Shown here: one piece after another, positions 52,011 through 60,082 of the stretch
How the letters are laid out: every line of letters starts with the position of its first letter
Position numbering within the stretch: the first letter of the stretch is position 1
Source: Vreelandella subglaciescola
GTDB lineage: Bacteria; Pseudomonadota; Gammaproteobacteria; Pseudomonadales; Halomonadaceae
Reading direction: 5' to 3'
Assembly (NCBI GenBank): GCA_030454225.1
Contig: JAKDRW010000001.1
Coordinates: 62,001 to 126,000 of the forward strand
Length of the DNA: 64,000 nt
Position numbers and translations under genes: made by a program
Notes under the pieces: generated by a model
Database searches by the model: none
Told to the model about the DNA's origin: nothing
The model's input: the letters and a program-made list of their open reading frames with translations, nothing else

Positions 52011-53093
52011 ATGGCCACAAGAGATAAACATGCTATGACGACGACAACGCCCTGGCGTTTGCGCGCCACACTGCGCAGCCCATCCTTTTTGCCCCGTACG
52101 CTTGCGCTTTCCAGCGCGCTGACGCTGTGCCTTGGCGCCGGTGCGCTGCCGCTTACCGCCAGCGCCCAGCAGGCCGACGGTGGCCAGCCCGCGTTCAGCA
52201 GCCAGCGCCAGCAGCTGGATCATGTAGTGGCGGTGGTCAACGACGACGCCATCATGCAAAGCGAGCTTGACGACCGCATCGCGCAGGTAACCCGTCAGGC
52301 TCGAGAGCAGGGCGGCCAGCTGCCCGAGCGCGGGGAGCTCAAGGAGCAGGTGCTCGAGCGCATGGTGCTGGAAAACATTCAGCTGCAGATGGCGCGCAAC
52401 GCCAAGCTGAGCGTGGACGACACCAAGCTCAACCGCCAGCTGCGCGGCATCGCCGAGTCTAACGGGCTGTCGCTTGAAGCATTCGCCGACCGGCTGGAAG
52501 ACGAGGGCACAAGCCTAACCCGGGTGCGCGAGCAGGTACGCCGCGAAATGCTGATGACCCAGGTGCAGCAGCGCGAAGTAGGCCGGCGAGTGTCGATCAA
52601 CAACCGCGACGTCGACCAGGCGCTCGAGCAGCGGGGCGGGGCTGGTAGTGGAGTGATCGAGGAAATCCGTGCCCGCCACATCCTGATTAAAGTGACCCCC
52701 GAGCGCAACGCCGGCGCCGCCGAGGCGCTGGCGCAAAAAACGCGCCGGCGCATTGAGCAGGGCGACGACTTTGCCGCCGTGGCGCGCGAAGTGAGCGACG
52801 ATGAAGGCAGTGCGATCAACGGCGGCGAGCTTGGCTGGGTGCGCCCGGGACAAACCGTGCCGGCCTTTGAAGAGGCGATGAAAGACCTCGCGATTGACCA
52901 GCTGTCCAAGCCCGTACGCTCGCGGTTCGGCTTTCATATCATTGATGTGGAAGAGCGCCGTGAGAAAAGCGTCAGCCAGAAAGAGCAGCGCGAACAGGCG
53001 CGCCAGGCAATATTTCAGCGCCGCGCCAACGAAGAGATGGACACCTGGCAGCGTGAGATTCGCTCCGAGGCCTTTGTGGACATCAGGCTTTAA
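52011..53093 (+). CDS. surA: Periplasmic chaperone SurA with a single parvulin domain
   Basis: 360 residues (E. coli 428). A signal peptide ends near residue 48; the SurA N-terminal chaperone domain is followed by one parvulin-type PPIase domain (IRARHILIK to FGFHIIDVEERR, about 220-325), then the C-terminal helix. The usual first parvulin domain is missing and the retained one looks like P2, the active one in E. coli. SurA escorts outer-membrane proteins including LptD. The lptD-surA-pdxA order is conserved. Confidence 0.93.
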   Translation: MATRDKHAMTTTTPWRLRATLRSPSFLPRTLALSSALTLCLGAGALPLTASAQQADGGQPAFSSQRQQLDHVVAVVNDDAIMQSELDDRIAQVTRQAREQGGQLPERGELKEQVLERMVLENIQLQMARNAKLSVDDTKLNRQLRGIAESNGLSLEAFADRLEDEGTSLTRVREQVRREMLMTQVQQREVGRRVSINNRDVDQALEQRGGAGSGVIEEIRARHILIKVTPERNAGAAEALAQKTRRRIEQGDDFAAVAREVSDDEGSAINGGELGWVRPGQTVPAFEEAMKDLAIDQLSKPVRSRFGFHIIDVEERREKSVSQKEQREQARQAIFQRRANEEMDTWQREIRSEAFVDIRL

Positions 53094-54151
53094 TGGTGGC
53101 TCTCCCTAGCGTAAGCCAGCTGCCGGTGGCGATTACTACCGGCGAGCCGGCCGGTATCGGCCCCGATCTGGTAGTGATGCTTGCCGCCGACGGGTCGCTG
53201 CCGCCGGCAAGCGTTGCCGTGGGGGATCCGGCAATGCTGTCAGCGCGTGCCGTAGCGCTTGCGCTTGAGGTGACGCCGGTAACCTGCCGCCCGGGCGAGC
53301 CGCTCCCCAGCGGTGACGGCGTGCTTCCGGTATGGCCAGTAGCGCTCAGAGCCCCCTGTACCCCGGGCGTGCTGGACCCGGCCAACGCTGACTACGTGCT
53401 TGACACGCTCGCGCTGGCCGTTGCTGCCTGCCGAGCCGGGCACGCCGCCGCCATGACCACCGCGCCGCTGCACAAGGGCGTGATTATCGACGCCGGGCAC
53501 GCGACGTTTACCGGCCACACCGAATGGCTGCGCGACGCCTGCGGCGTAGAAGACGTCGTGATGCTGCTGGCCACCGACGATGCCCTGCACGCCACCCGCG
53601 CGGGGTTCAGCGGCAGCGCTGACCTGCGCGTGGCGCTGGTGACCACGCATTTGCCGCTGCGCGACGTTGCTGATGCCATTACCGCCGAGCGAATTACCCG
53701 CATTGCCCGCCTACTGGACGCCGAGCTGGGCGGCCAGTTCGGCATTGCCGCGCCGCGCATCGCGGTATGCGGGTTAAACCCCCACGCCGGCGAAGACGGC
53801 CATTTGGGGCGCGAGGAAATCGATACCATCATCCCGGCACTCGAAGCGCTGCGCGCCGAGGGGCGGGATATACGCGGCCCCTACCCGGCGGATACACTGT
53901 TTACTCCGCGCCATCTGGCTGATGTCGACGCGGTGCTCGCCATGTATCACGATCAGGGGCTCGCCGTGCTCAAGTACGCCGGTTTCGGCAGCGCGGCTAA
54001 TATCACCCTGGGTCTGCCGCTGGTGCGCACCTCGGTAGACCACGGCACCGCGCTTGCGCTGGCCGGCACCGGGCAGGCCTCGCCGGCAAGCCTGGGCGTG
54101 GCGATTGCGCTGGCGCGAAGGCTCGCCCATCAGCGCACCAGCCCTGGTTAA
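53093..54151 (+). CDS. pdxA: 4-hydroxythreonine-4-phosphate dehydrogenase
   Basis: 352 residues. Contains GEPAGIGPD at the N-terminus and the metal-binding histidines in FTGHTEWL, TTHLPLRDV and MYHDQGL. It acts in pyridoxal phosphate synthesis. ATG 53093 overlaps the surA stop by one base (TAATG). Confidence 0.96.
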   Translation: MVALPSVSQLPVAITTGEPAGIGPDLVVMLAADGSLPPASVAVGDPAMLSARAVALALEVTPVTCRPGEPLPSGDGVLPVWPVALRAPCTPGVLDPANADYVLDTLALAVAACRAGHAAAMTTAPLHKGVIIDAGHATFTGHTEWLRDACGVEDVVMLLATDDALHATRAGFSGSADLRVALVTTHLPLRDVADAITAERITRIARLLDAELGGQFGIAAPRIAVCGLNPHAGEDGHLGREEIDTIIPALEALRAEGRDIRGPYPADTLFTPRHLADVDAVLAMYHDQGLAVLKYAGFGSAANITLGLPLVRTSVDHGTALALAGTGQASPASLGVAIALARRLAHQRTSPG

Positions 54152-54163
54152 TCCCGTCAGCTT

Positions 54164-54186
54164 AGGCCGTCTTGCGGCCTTTATCG
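54164..54186 (+). terminator. Possible weak terminator between pdxA and rsmA
   Basis: AGGCCG/CGGCCT stem of 6 bp with a 5-nt loop, followed by TTATCGCTTATT. The short direct repeat TTTATCGCT occurs twice just after it. Confidence 0.4.
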
Positions 54187-54221
54187 CTTATTCTTTATCG
54201 CTACCCTGGAAACCCCGCCTC

Positions 54222-55049
54222 ATGTCATCAGTGATGCATCACCGCGCGCGCAAACGCTTTGGACAAAATTTTCTCCGCGACGCCGGCGTTATCGGGCGTA
54301 TCGTCCATGCGATCGACCCGCGTCCGGGCGAGCGCCTCGTCGAGATTGGCCCGGGGCAGGGGGCGTTAACCGAGCCGCTGCTCGACGCCGCCGACAGTCT
54401 TGAGGTGATCGAGCTCGACCGCGACCTGATTCCCGGGCTGCGGGTGCAGTTTTTCAACTACCCCGACCTCGTCATCCACGAAGGCGACGCGCTCAAATAC
54501 GATTTTGCCCAGCTGCGGGGCGAAGGCGCGCCGCTGCGCGTAGTGGGCAACCTACCGTACAACATCTCCACGCCGCTGATCATTCATCTGCTGGACGCCG
54601 GTAGCGCGGTGGCCGATATGCACTTCATGCTGCAAAAAGAGGTGGTCGAGCGCATGGCGGCAACGCCTGGCGGGCCCGACTGGGGGCGGCTGTCGGTCAT
54701 GGCGCAGTATTACTGCCAGGTTGAGCAGCTGTTCACCGTGCCCCCCGAGGCCTTTGTGCCGAGCCCGGCGGTGGAATCCGCGATTGTGCGCCTGACGCCC
54801 CACGCTGCTCTGCCCCACGTGGCAGACGACCCCGCGCTGCTCTTCGAGCTGGTCAAGCTGGCCTTTGGCCAGCGGCGCAAAACACTGCGCAACAACCTCA
54901 AGGGCCGGGTTAGCACCGAGACCCTAGAAGCCTTCGACATTGACCCGACCCGCCGTCCGCAAACGCTCAGCGTGGAAGAGTTTGTCCGCCTGGCCAACGG
55001 CGTGGCAACCAACGAGGCGTCAACCCCCCAGGGAGACGACAGCCAATGA
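54222..55049 (+). CDS. rsmA: 16S rRNA (adenine-1518/1519 N6)-dimethyltransferase RsmA (KsgA)
   Basis: 275 residues. Has RKRFGQNFL, the SAM motif EIGPGQGALTEPL and the catalytic NLPYNISTP. Dimethylates two adenines near the 3' end of 16S rRNA. ATG 54222 is at the usual distance before RFGQNF; overlaps apaG by 4 nt. Confidence 0.97.
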   Translation: MSSVMHHRARKRFGQNFLRDAGVIGRIVHAIDPRPGERLVEIGPGQGALTEPLLDAADSLEVIELDRDLIPGLRVQFFNYPDLVIHEGDALKYDFAQLRGEGAPLRVVGNLPYNISTPLIIHLLDAGSAVADMHFMLQKEVVERMAATPGGPDWGRLSVMAQYYCQVEQLFTVPPEAFVPSPAVESAIVRLTPHAALPHVADDPALLFELVKLAFGQRRKTLRNNLKGRVSTETLEAFDIDPTRRPQTLSVEEFVRLANGVATNEASTPQGDDSQ

Positions 55050-55423
55050 GCGAGCCGCTGATCAAGGTCACCATCAAGCCCCAGTACCGCGAGCAGGAAT
55101 CCAGCGACGCCGAGGCGCGCTACGTGTTCAGCTACGCGGTGACCGTGCATAACCATAGCGACTGCAGCGTGCAGCTGCTGGCGCGCTACTGGAAAATCAC
55201 CGAGGGCAGCGGCGAGGCGCAGGAAGTGCGCGGCAAGGGCGTGGTTGGTCAGCAGCCGTTGATCGGCCCCGGCCAGCGCTTTCGCTATACTAGCCGTGCG
55301 GTATTGCAAACCCCCGTGGGTACCATGGAAGGCGCTTACACGCTGCTCGATACCACAACTCAGCGCGCCTTTGACGTGCCGGTACTGCCATTTCGGCTGG
55401 CGCAGCCCTGCGCCATTCATTAA
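55046..55423 (+). CDS. apaG: ApaG protein
   Basis: 125 residues, a single fibronectin-III-like beta-sandwich (DUF525). The motif RYWKITEGSGEAQEVRGKGVVGQQP is well conserved in two blocks. Its biochemical role is unknown; in E. coli it lies in the rsmA-apaG-apaH operon as here. Confidence 0.95.
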   Translation: MSEPLIKVTIKPQYREQESSDAEARYVFSYAVTVHNHSDCSVQLLARYWKITEGSGEAQEVRGKGVVGQQPLIGPGQRFRYTSRAVLQTPVGTMEGAYTLLDTTTQRAFDVPVLPFRLAQPCAIH

Positions 55424-55447
55424 GTCCGAGCACGTAAGAATGCGACT

Positions 55448-55475
55448 TTAAGCATGAGAACTTAAACATGAGCAC
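55448..55475 (+). repeat. 14-bp imperfect tandem duplication of the apaH start
   Basis: TTAAGCATGAGAAC (55448-55461) is followed by TTAAACATGAGCAC (55462-55475), 12 of 14 identical. The second copy holds the apaH ATG; the first holds an out-of-frame ATG that reads M-R-T-stop. Confidence 0.8.
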
Positions 55476-56289
55476 CTACGTCATCGGCGACTTGCACGGC
55501 TGTCACGCCGAGTTTGTCGCGCTGCTGGAGGCCCTGTCCTTCGACCCGCGCCGCGACTGTGTGTGGCTGGTGGGCGACCTGGTCAACCGCGGGCCGGACT
55601 CGCTTGCCTGCCTGCGCGAAGCCCGGGCGCTTGGTAACAGCGCGCGCTGCGTGCTGGGTAACCACGACCTGCACTGCCTCGTTGCGGCGCGCAGCGGCAC
55701 GGTCAAGCCGCACAGCGCCTTTGGCTCCATCGTCAACGCCGCCGACGGCACGGCGCTGCTGGACTGGCTGCAGCACCAGCCGCTGACGGTGCGCCGCGAT
55801 ACCACACTGATGACCCACGCCGGGCTGCTGCCCCAGTGGGGCCTTGATCAGGCCGAAGCGCTGGGCGCCGAAGTGCAAGCCGCGCTTGCCGGCGAGCAGA
55901 GCGGCGCGTTTCTGGCTTGGCTGTTCGGCGATCAGCCAAGCCGCTGGCGCGACGATCTGGAGGGTATCGACCGACTGCGCTTTATCGTCAACGCCATGAC
56001 GCGGATGCGCTTTATCAACGCTGACGGCCAGCTGGACTTTTCCGCCAAGCGCGGCATGGACAGCGCGCCCGCAGGCTTTGCGCCGTGGTTTCAGTTCCCC
56101 CGCCAAGGCGATGATCCGACGCTGCTGTTTGGCCACTGGGCGGCGCTTGAAGGGCGCACGCCCGGCGCGGCTGTCAATGCCCAGGCGCTGGATACCGGCT
56201 GTACCTGGGGTGGCTCGCTGACCGCGCTTGAGCTGGAAACCGGCCGCCGCACTCGGGTGCCCGGCCGCCAGCCTCAGGAGGCACAATGA
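55468..56289 (+). CDS. apaH: Bis(5'-nucleosyl)-tetraphosphatase, symmetrical
   Basis: 273 residues. Metallophosphatase motifs [22 protein letters not shown] and HAGLLPQW are in order; GHWA comes near the end. Hydrolyses Ap4A to two ADP. ATG 55468 lacks a clear ribosome-binding site (only GAGAA) and lies in a 14-bp tandem duplication, so the start region has been altered. Overlaps cca by 4 nt. Confidence 0.96.
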   Translation: MSTYVIGDLHGCHAEFVALLEALSFDPRRDCVWLVGDLVNRGPDSLACLREARALGNSARCVLGNHDLHCLVAARSGTVKPHSAFGSIVNAADGTALLDWLQHQPLTVRRDTTLMTHAGLLPQWGLDQAEALGAEVQAALAGEQSGAFLAWLFGDQPSRWRDDLEGIDRLRFIVNAMTRMRFINADGQLDFSAKRGMDSAPAGFAPWFQFPRQGDDPTLLFGHWAALEGRTPGAAVNAQALDTGCTWGGSLTALELETGRRTRVPGRQPQEAQ

Positions 56290-57413
56290 CCCAGCGACAG
56301 CCCGACGCCGGCCTTGAGGTATACCGCGTGGGCGGCGCGGTGCGCGATGCGCTGCTGGGCCGGCCGGTGTGGGACAACGACTGGGTGGTAGTTGGTGCCA
56401 CCCCCGACATGATGCGCCGGCGAGGTTTCAAGCCGGTGGGGCGCGATTTCCCGGTATTTTTGCATCCGGACACCGCCGAAGAATATGCGCTGGCGCGCAC
56501 CGAGCGCAAAGCCGGTCACGGCTACGCCGGTTTTACCCTGTATGCCAGCCCCGACGTTACGTTGGAAGAAGACCTGATCCGCCGGGATTTGACCGTTAAC
56601 GCCGTCGCCGAGGCGCGGGACGGCACGCTGGTGGATCCCTACGGCGGCCGCGCAGACATGGAGCGCCGCACGCTGCGCCACGTCTCCGCGGCGTTTAGCG
56701 AAGACCCGCTGCGGGTGCTGCGCACGGCGCGTTTTTTGGCCCGCTACGCGGAGCTTGGCTTTACTATCGCCCCGGAAACGCAAGCCCTGATGGCGCAGGT
56801 CAGCAACAGCGGCGAGCTTGCCCACCTGGCCGCCGAGCGCGTCTGGGCCGAAAGCGAAAAAGCGCTGGGCGAGTCAAGCCCCGAGGCCTACTTCACAGCG
56901 CTAGACGGCTGCGGCGCGTTGGCGGCGTGGTGGGCGGAAATCGCCGGCGAGGCGTTAGCCGCGTGTTTGGCAGCGATGGCAAGCGTACCCGCGTGGCCCG
57001 AGATTTCGCTGGCCCACTGGCGCTACGCGCGGCTGGTATCGCCGCTTGATGATGAGCGCCGTAACGCCCTTGCCGAGCGCCTCAAGCTGCCGCGCGCGGT
57101 GATTGATCTTGCTCGCCACGGCGCCGCCACGGCGCGATTAGTCAGCCAGCCGTTGACCACTGGTGCGGTAATGGACTGGCTTGATGGCCAGGACAGCTGG
57201 CGCAGGCCCGAGCGCGCCCGCGCGCAGCTTGCGCTGGTCAAAGCGTTGGCACCTGAGCGCCACGAGGCGCTTGAGCAGGCGTTTCAAGCGGCAGCAGCGA
57301 TTAGCCCGCAGGCGCTCATGGCAAAAGGCTATAAAGGCGCCGAGCTGGGTAAGCAGATCGGCGTCAGCCGCTGCGACGCGGTGGAGCGTGCGCTTTGCCA
57401 AAGCTCGGCGTAG
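56286..57413 (+). CDS. cca: CCA-adding tRNA nucleotidyltransferase without HD motif
   Basis: 375 residues (E. coli 412). The catalytic head is intact: [21 protein letters not shown] with the two Asp, RRDLTVNAV. The C-terminal HD phosphohydrolase domain of E. coli Cca, with its HDLGK motif, is shortened and lacks the motif. It should add CCA but not have 2',3'-phosphatase activity. The last 85 nt overlap folK on the other strand. Confidence 0.94.
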   Translation: MTQRQPDAGLEVYRVGGAVRDALLGRPVWDNDWVVVGATPDMMRRRGFKPVGRDFPVFLHPDTAEEYALARTERKAGHGYAGFTLYASPDVTLEEDLIRRDLTVNAVAEARDGTLVDPYGGRADMERRTLRHVSAAFSEDPLRVLRTARFLARYAELGFTIAPETQALMAQVSNSGELAHLAAERVWAESEKALGESSPEAYFTALDGCGALAAWWAEIAGEALAACLAAMASVPAWPEISLAHWRYARLVSPLDDERRNALAERLKLPRAVIDLARHGAATARLVSQPLTTGAVMDWLDGQDSWRRPERARAQLALVKALAPERHEALEQAFQAAAAISPQALMAKGYKGAELGKQIGVSRCDAVERALCQSSA

Positions 57414-57877
57414 GTAGCACCGGTTTGCGGGTGGCGTGCGCCGGGCAAAAGTTCGGCCAACGGCCTGAGCACAAAGGCGTGGGCCAGGATGTCGCCGTGG
57501 GGAAGGGAGATCGGGCGGCCGTCGTGGCCGGCAAACTCGCCGCACAGCTCGCCCACCGTCAACAGGTCAATATCGATGGGGTGGGTGGTCGCCCCGGCGC
57601 TTTTGGGCAGGCGGCCCTGAGCGCGCTCCTGCGCCTTGCACCAGGCCTTTAGCTTTGCCGGTGCGGCGGCGCTTGCAAACGCCACCACCATGTTGTGAAA
57701 CAGGGGGGCGTCGGTCGCTGAGCCTGAATTGGCGGCGGTCACATCAGCGCTTTGATACGCCGTCGACGCCTGAATGCTGCCGAAGCGCGCCTCAAGGGCG
57801 TCCAGGCAGCGGCGCAGGTTGGCAAGCGCATTCTCATTGCTGCCAAAGCCCAGCAGCACCAGCCGCGGCTCGCTCAT
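57329..57877 (-). CDS. folK: 6-hydroxymethyl-7,8-dihydropterin pyrophosphokinase
   Basis: 182 residues. [19 protein letters not shown] is the N-terminal signature and [11 protein letters not shown] holds the metal-binding Asp pair. It performs the pyrophosphoryl transfer to dihydropterin in folate synthesis. The C-terminal 25 residues extend beyond the usual end and are the part that overlaps cca. Overlaps folB by 4 nt. Confidence 0.94.
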   Translation of the reverse strand: MSEPRLVLLGFGSNENALANLRRCLDALEARFGSIQASTAYQSADVTAANSGSATDAPLFHNMVVAFASAAAPAKLKAWCKAQERAQGRLPKSAGATTHPIDIDLLTVGELCGEFAGHDGRPISLPHGDILAHAFVLRPLAELLPGARHPQTGATYAELWQSARSTASQRLTPICLPSSAPL

Positions 57878-58254
57878 GTGCCGCTTTTCTCAGGGGCGGA
57901 AAAGCTGCCCCGGGTCATCTTCAGCCCCACGCTTTTGGCTGCCGGTACCGCGCCGGGCTTGCGCAGCGTAAGCGCTACGCCGGCGATGCCAAACTCGTCG
58001 CGCAGCGCCGCTACCAGCCGTTCGGCAAAGGTCTCGACCAGCTCAAACCGATGCTCGGCGGCAAAGCGCTGGATGCGCTCGCTGATGGCGGCGTAGTCAA
58101 GCGTCAGCGTCAGGTCGTCGGTGGCCGCCGCGGGGCGAATGTCGGTGGCCAGCGCCAAATCCAGACTCAGCCGCTGCTCAATCAGGCGTTCCCAGGCGTA
58201 GGCGCCGATCACGGTGTCGACTTCCAGCGCTTCAATCAGAATGCGATCCATCAC
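57874..58254 (-). CDS. folB: Dihydroneopterin aldolase
   Basis: 126 residues. Active-site Glu is in DTVIGAYAWERL and the Lys in TLRKPGAV near residue 97. Converts dihydroneopterin to hydroxymethyl-dihydropterin for FolK. tsaD is 28 bp upstream on the same strand; plsY, often in between, is absent. Confidence 0.94.
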   Translation of the reverse strand: MMDRILIEALEVDTVIGAYAWERLIEQRLSLDLALATDIRPAAATDDLTLTLDYAAISERIQRFAAEHRFELVETFAERLVAALRDEFGIAGVALTLRKPGAVPAAKSVGLKMTRGSFSAPEKSGT

Positions 58255-58282
58255 AGCTCTCCTTAAGCCATCTGGCCCTGGG

Positions 58283-59356
58283 TCAGCCGGCCGGCGTCGC
58301 GGCGTTTGACGGCGCGTCGGGGGCGTTTAGGTGATCAAGCGGCCAGCGCGGCGTAGCCTGCATCTGACCGAGGGTGTCGCGCTCGCCGGCCTGCAGGCGC
58401 TGGGCGCCCACATACGCAATCATGGCGCCGTTGTCGGTGCAAAAGCGCCCGCGCGGGTAGTAGGCGCGGGCGCGGCGTTTGTCGCACTCGTGGCCCAGGC
58501 GCTCGCGCAGACGCGCGTTGGCGCTGACGCCGCCGGCCACCACCAGGCGCTTCAGGCCGGTGGCGTCGAGCGCGCGGCGGCACTTGATCGTCAGCGTATC
58601 GACCACGGCGTCTTCAAAGGCGCGGGCAATATCGGCGCGCCCCTGCGCCGTCAGCTCGCCGGCGTCATCGAGCTTGCGAATCGCGGTCAGGGTGTGGGTT
58701 TTCAGCCCCGAAAAGCTGAAGTCGAGCCCCGGGCGATCGGTCATTGGTCGCGGGAAACGCAGGCGCTTGGGGTCGCCCTGCTCGGCCAGGCGCGCCACCT
58801 CGGGGCCGCCGGGGTAGGGCAGTCCGAGCATTTTAGCTGCCTTGTCGAACGCCTCACCGGCGGCGTCGTCGACGGATTCGCCCAGCAGCCGGTAGCGCCC
58901 CAGCCCCACAACCTCGACCAGCTGGGTATGCCCGCCGGATACCAAAAGCGCCACAAACGGAAACTCGGGCGGCTCGTGCTCGAGCATCGGCGCCAGCAGG
59001 TGGCCTTCCATGTGGTGCACACCGAGCGCGGGAATAGCGAGCGCGCGGGCCATGCCATGAGCGGTCGCCGCGCCGACCATCAGCGCGCCGACCAGCCCCG
59101 GGCCTGCGGTGTAGGCAATGCCGTCAAGCTCGCCGCGGGTCATGCCGGCATCAGCCAGTACCTGTTCAACCAGCGGCAGCAGTTTGCGCGTATGGTCGCG
59201 CGAGGCCAGTTCGGGCACCACGCCGCCGTACTCGGCGTGCATGGCGATCTGGCTGTACAGCGCGTCGGCCAAAAGGCCGTTCCCGCCGTCAAGCGCGGTA
59301 TCATAAATCGCCACGCCGGTTTCGTCGCAGGACGTTTCAATGCCCAGTACGCGCAT
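58283..59356 (-). CDS. tsaD: tRNA N6-threonylcarbamoyladenosine transferase TsaD
   Basis: 357 residues. The metal-binding HMEGH is near residue 111, with [12 protein letters not shown] at the N-terminus and [12 protein letters not shown]. With TsaB and TsaE it transfers the threonylcarbamoyl group made by TsaC. ATG 59356 gives MRVLGIETS. It is divergent from rpsU, as in most gammaproteobacteria. Confidence 0.97.
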   Translation of the reverse strand: MRVLGIETSCDETGVAIYDTALDGGNGLLADALYSQIAMHAEYGGVVPELASRDHTRKLLPLVEQVLADAGMTRGELDGIAYTAGPGLVGALMVGAATAHGMARALAIPALGVHHMEGHLLAPMLEHEPPEFPFVALLVSGGHTQLVEVVGLGRYRLLGESVDDAAGEAFDKAAKMLGLPYPGGPEVARLAEQGDPKRLRFPRPMTDRPGLDFSFSGLKTHTLTAIRKLDDAGELTAQGRADIARAFEDAVVDTLTIKCRRALDATGLKRLVVAGGVSANARLRERLGHECDKRRARAYYPRGRFCTDNGAMIAYVGAQRLQAGERDTLGQMQATPRWPLDHLNAPDAPSNAATPAG

Positions 59357-59655
59357 AAGCAGAGCTTTCCTTTTTAGTGATGCCAGCCGCTCGGCCAGGT
59401 GAAGCAAACAGCCGCTGCCGGCGCACGGGCCGCCAACGGGCAGTGGGTAAAACGGTATTTAATCAGCAACAGCCGCCCCAGTTTAGCATTTTCGCGCGGC
59501 GTCGTTGGGTAAAACGGCGGGGAGTTATTTGCAAAATGCGGGGTTCGCTACTAGAATACTGACGCTGTAAAACTGGGTCGTGCACGAAGGTGTTTAACGC
59601 GCCTTGAGCGTGTACGTACTAACCGAACTCAATCCTTAAGGTAGGTGAGTGCTTA
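59357..59655. other. Divergent tsaD/rpsU intergenic region
   Basis: 299 bp with no gene. It holds the rpsU promoter (59529-59557), a perfect 10-bp palindrome TCGTGCACGA at 59578-59587 just after the expected start of transcription, and the AAGGTAGGTGAG ribosome-binding region of rpsU. No LexA box like that of the E. coli operon is evident. Confidence 0.6.
59529..59557 (+). promoter_or_regulatory. Probable sigma-70 promoter of rpsU-dnaG-rpoD
   Basis: TTGCAA (59529-59534) and TAGAAT (59552-59557) with a 17-nt spacer, about 99 nt upstream of the rpsU ATG. Confidence 0.7.
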
Positions 59656-59871
59656 ATGCCTTCTGTAAAAGTACGCGATAACGAGCCGTTTGACGTCGCC
59701 CTGCGTCGTTTCAAGCGTTCCTGTGAAAAAGCCGGCGTTTTGTCCGAAGTCCGTCGTCGTGAAAGCTACGAAAAGCCGACGGCCGAGCGCAAGCGTAAGG
59801 CAGCAGCTGCGGTCAAGCGTCACGCGAAGAAGCTGCAGCGTGAGCAGAAGCGCTTCGAACGGCTCTATTGA
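59656..59871 (+). CDS. rpsU: 30S ribosomal protein bS21
   Basis: 71 residues, full length. [27 protein letters not shown] is canonical in two blocks and the C-terminal half is highly basic. bS21 contacts the anti-Shine-Dalgarno end of 16S rRNA in initiation. First gene of the macromolecular-synthesis operon. Confidence 0.98.
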   Translation: MPSVKVRDNEPFDVALRRFKRSCEKAGVLSEVRRRESYEKPTAERKRKAAAAVKRHAKKLQREQKRFERLY

Positions 59872-59917
59872 TCCGTACAGGAAGGGCGGCCTAGGCCACT
59901 CTTCTTAGAAGGATGCC

Positions 59918-59950
59918 AAACGGCCGCCGTCCGGTGGCCGTTTATTTTTT
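59918..59950 (+). terminator. Rho-independent terminator between rpsU and dnaG
   Basis: AAACGGCC (59918-59925) pairs with GGCCGTTT (59936-59943), followed by ATTTTTTG. In E. coli a partial terminator at the same place reduces dnaG relative to rpsU. Confidence 0.85.
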
Positions 59951-60082
59951 GCCCGTAAGCGACGAATTATTGGCGGCACGCTGCTAATAAAAATGCGTGC
60001 AGCCGGTGGGCTACGGTGATGTGAAGCGAGCCTTCTCATGACCCTAGCCCAATGAAGAATCGGCGCGGAGACGAAACAGCTA

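Noticed and set aside
59540-59655. LexA box upstream of rpsU, as in E. coli
   Set aside because: Only a CTGT half (near 59563) is present; the matching ACAG half at the right distance is missing.
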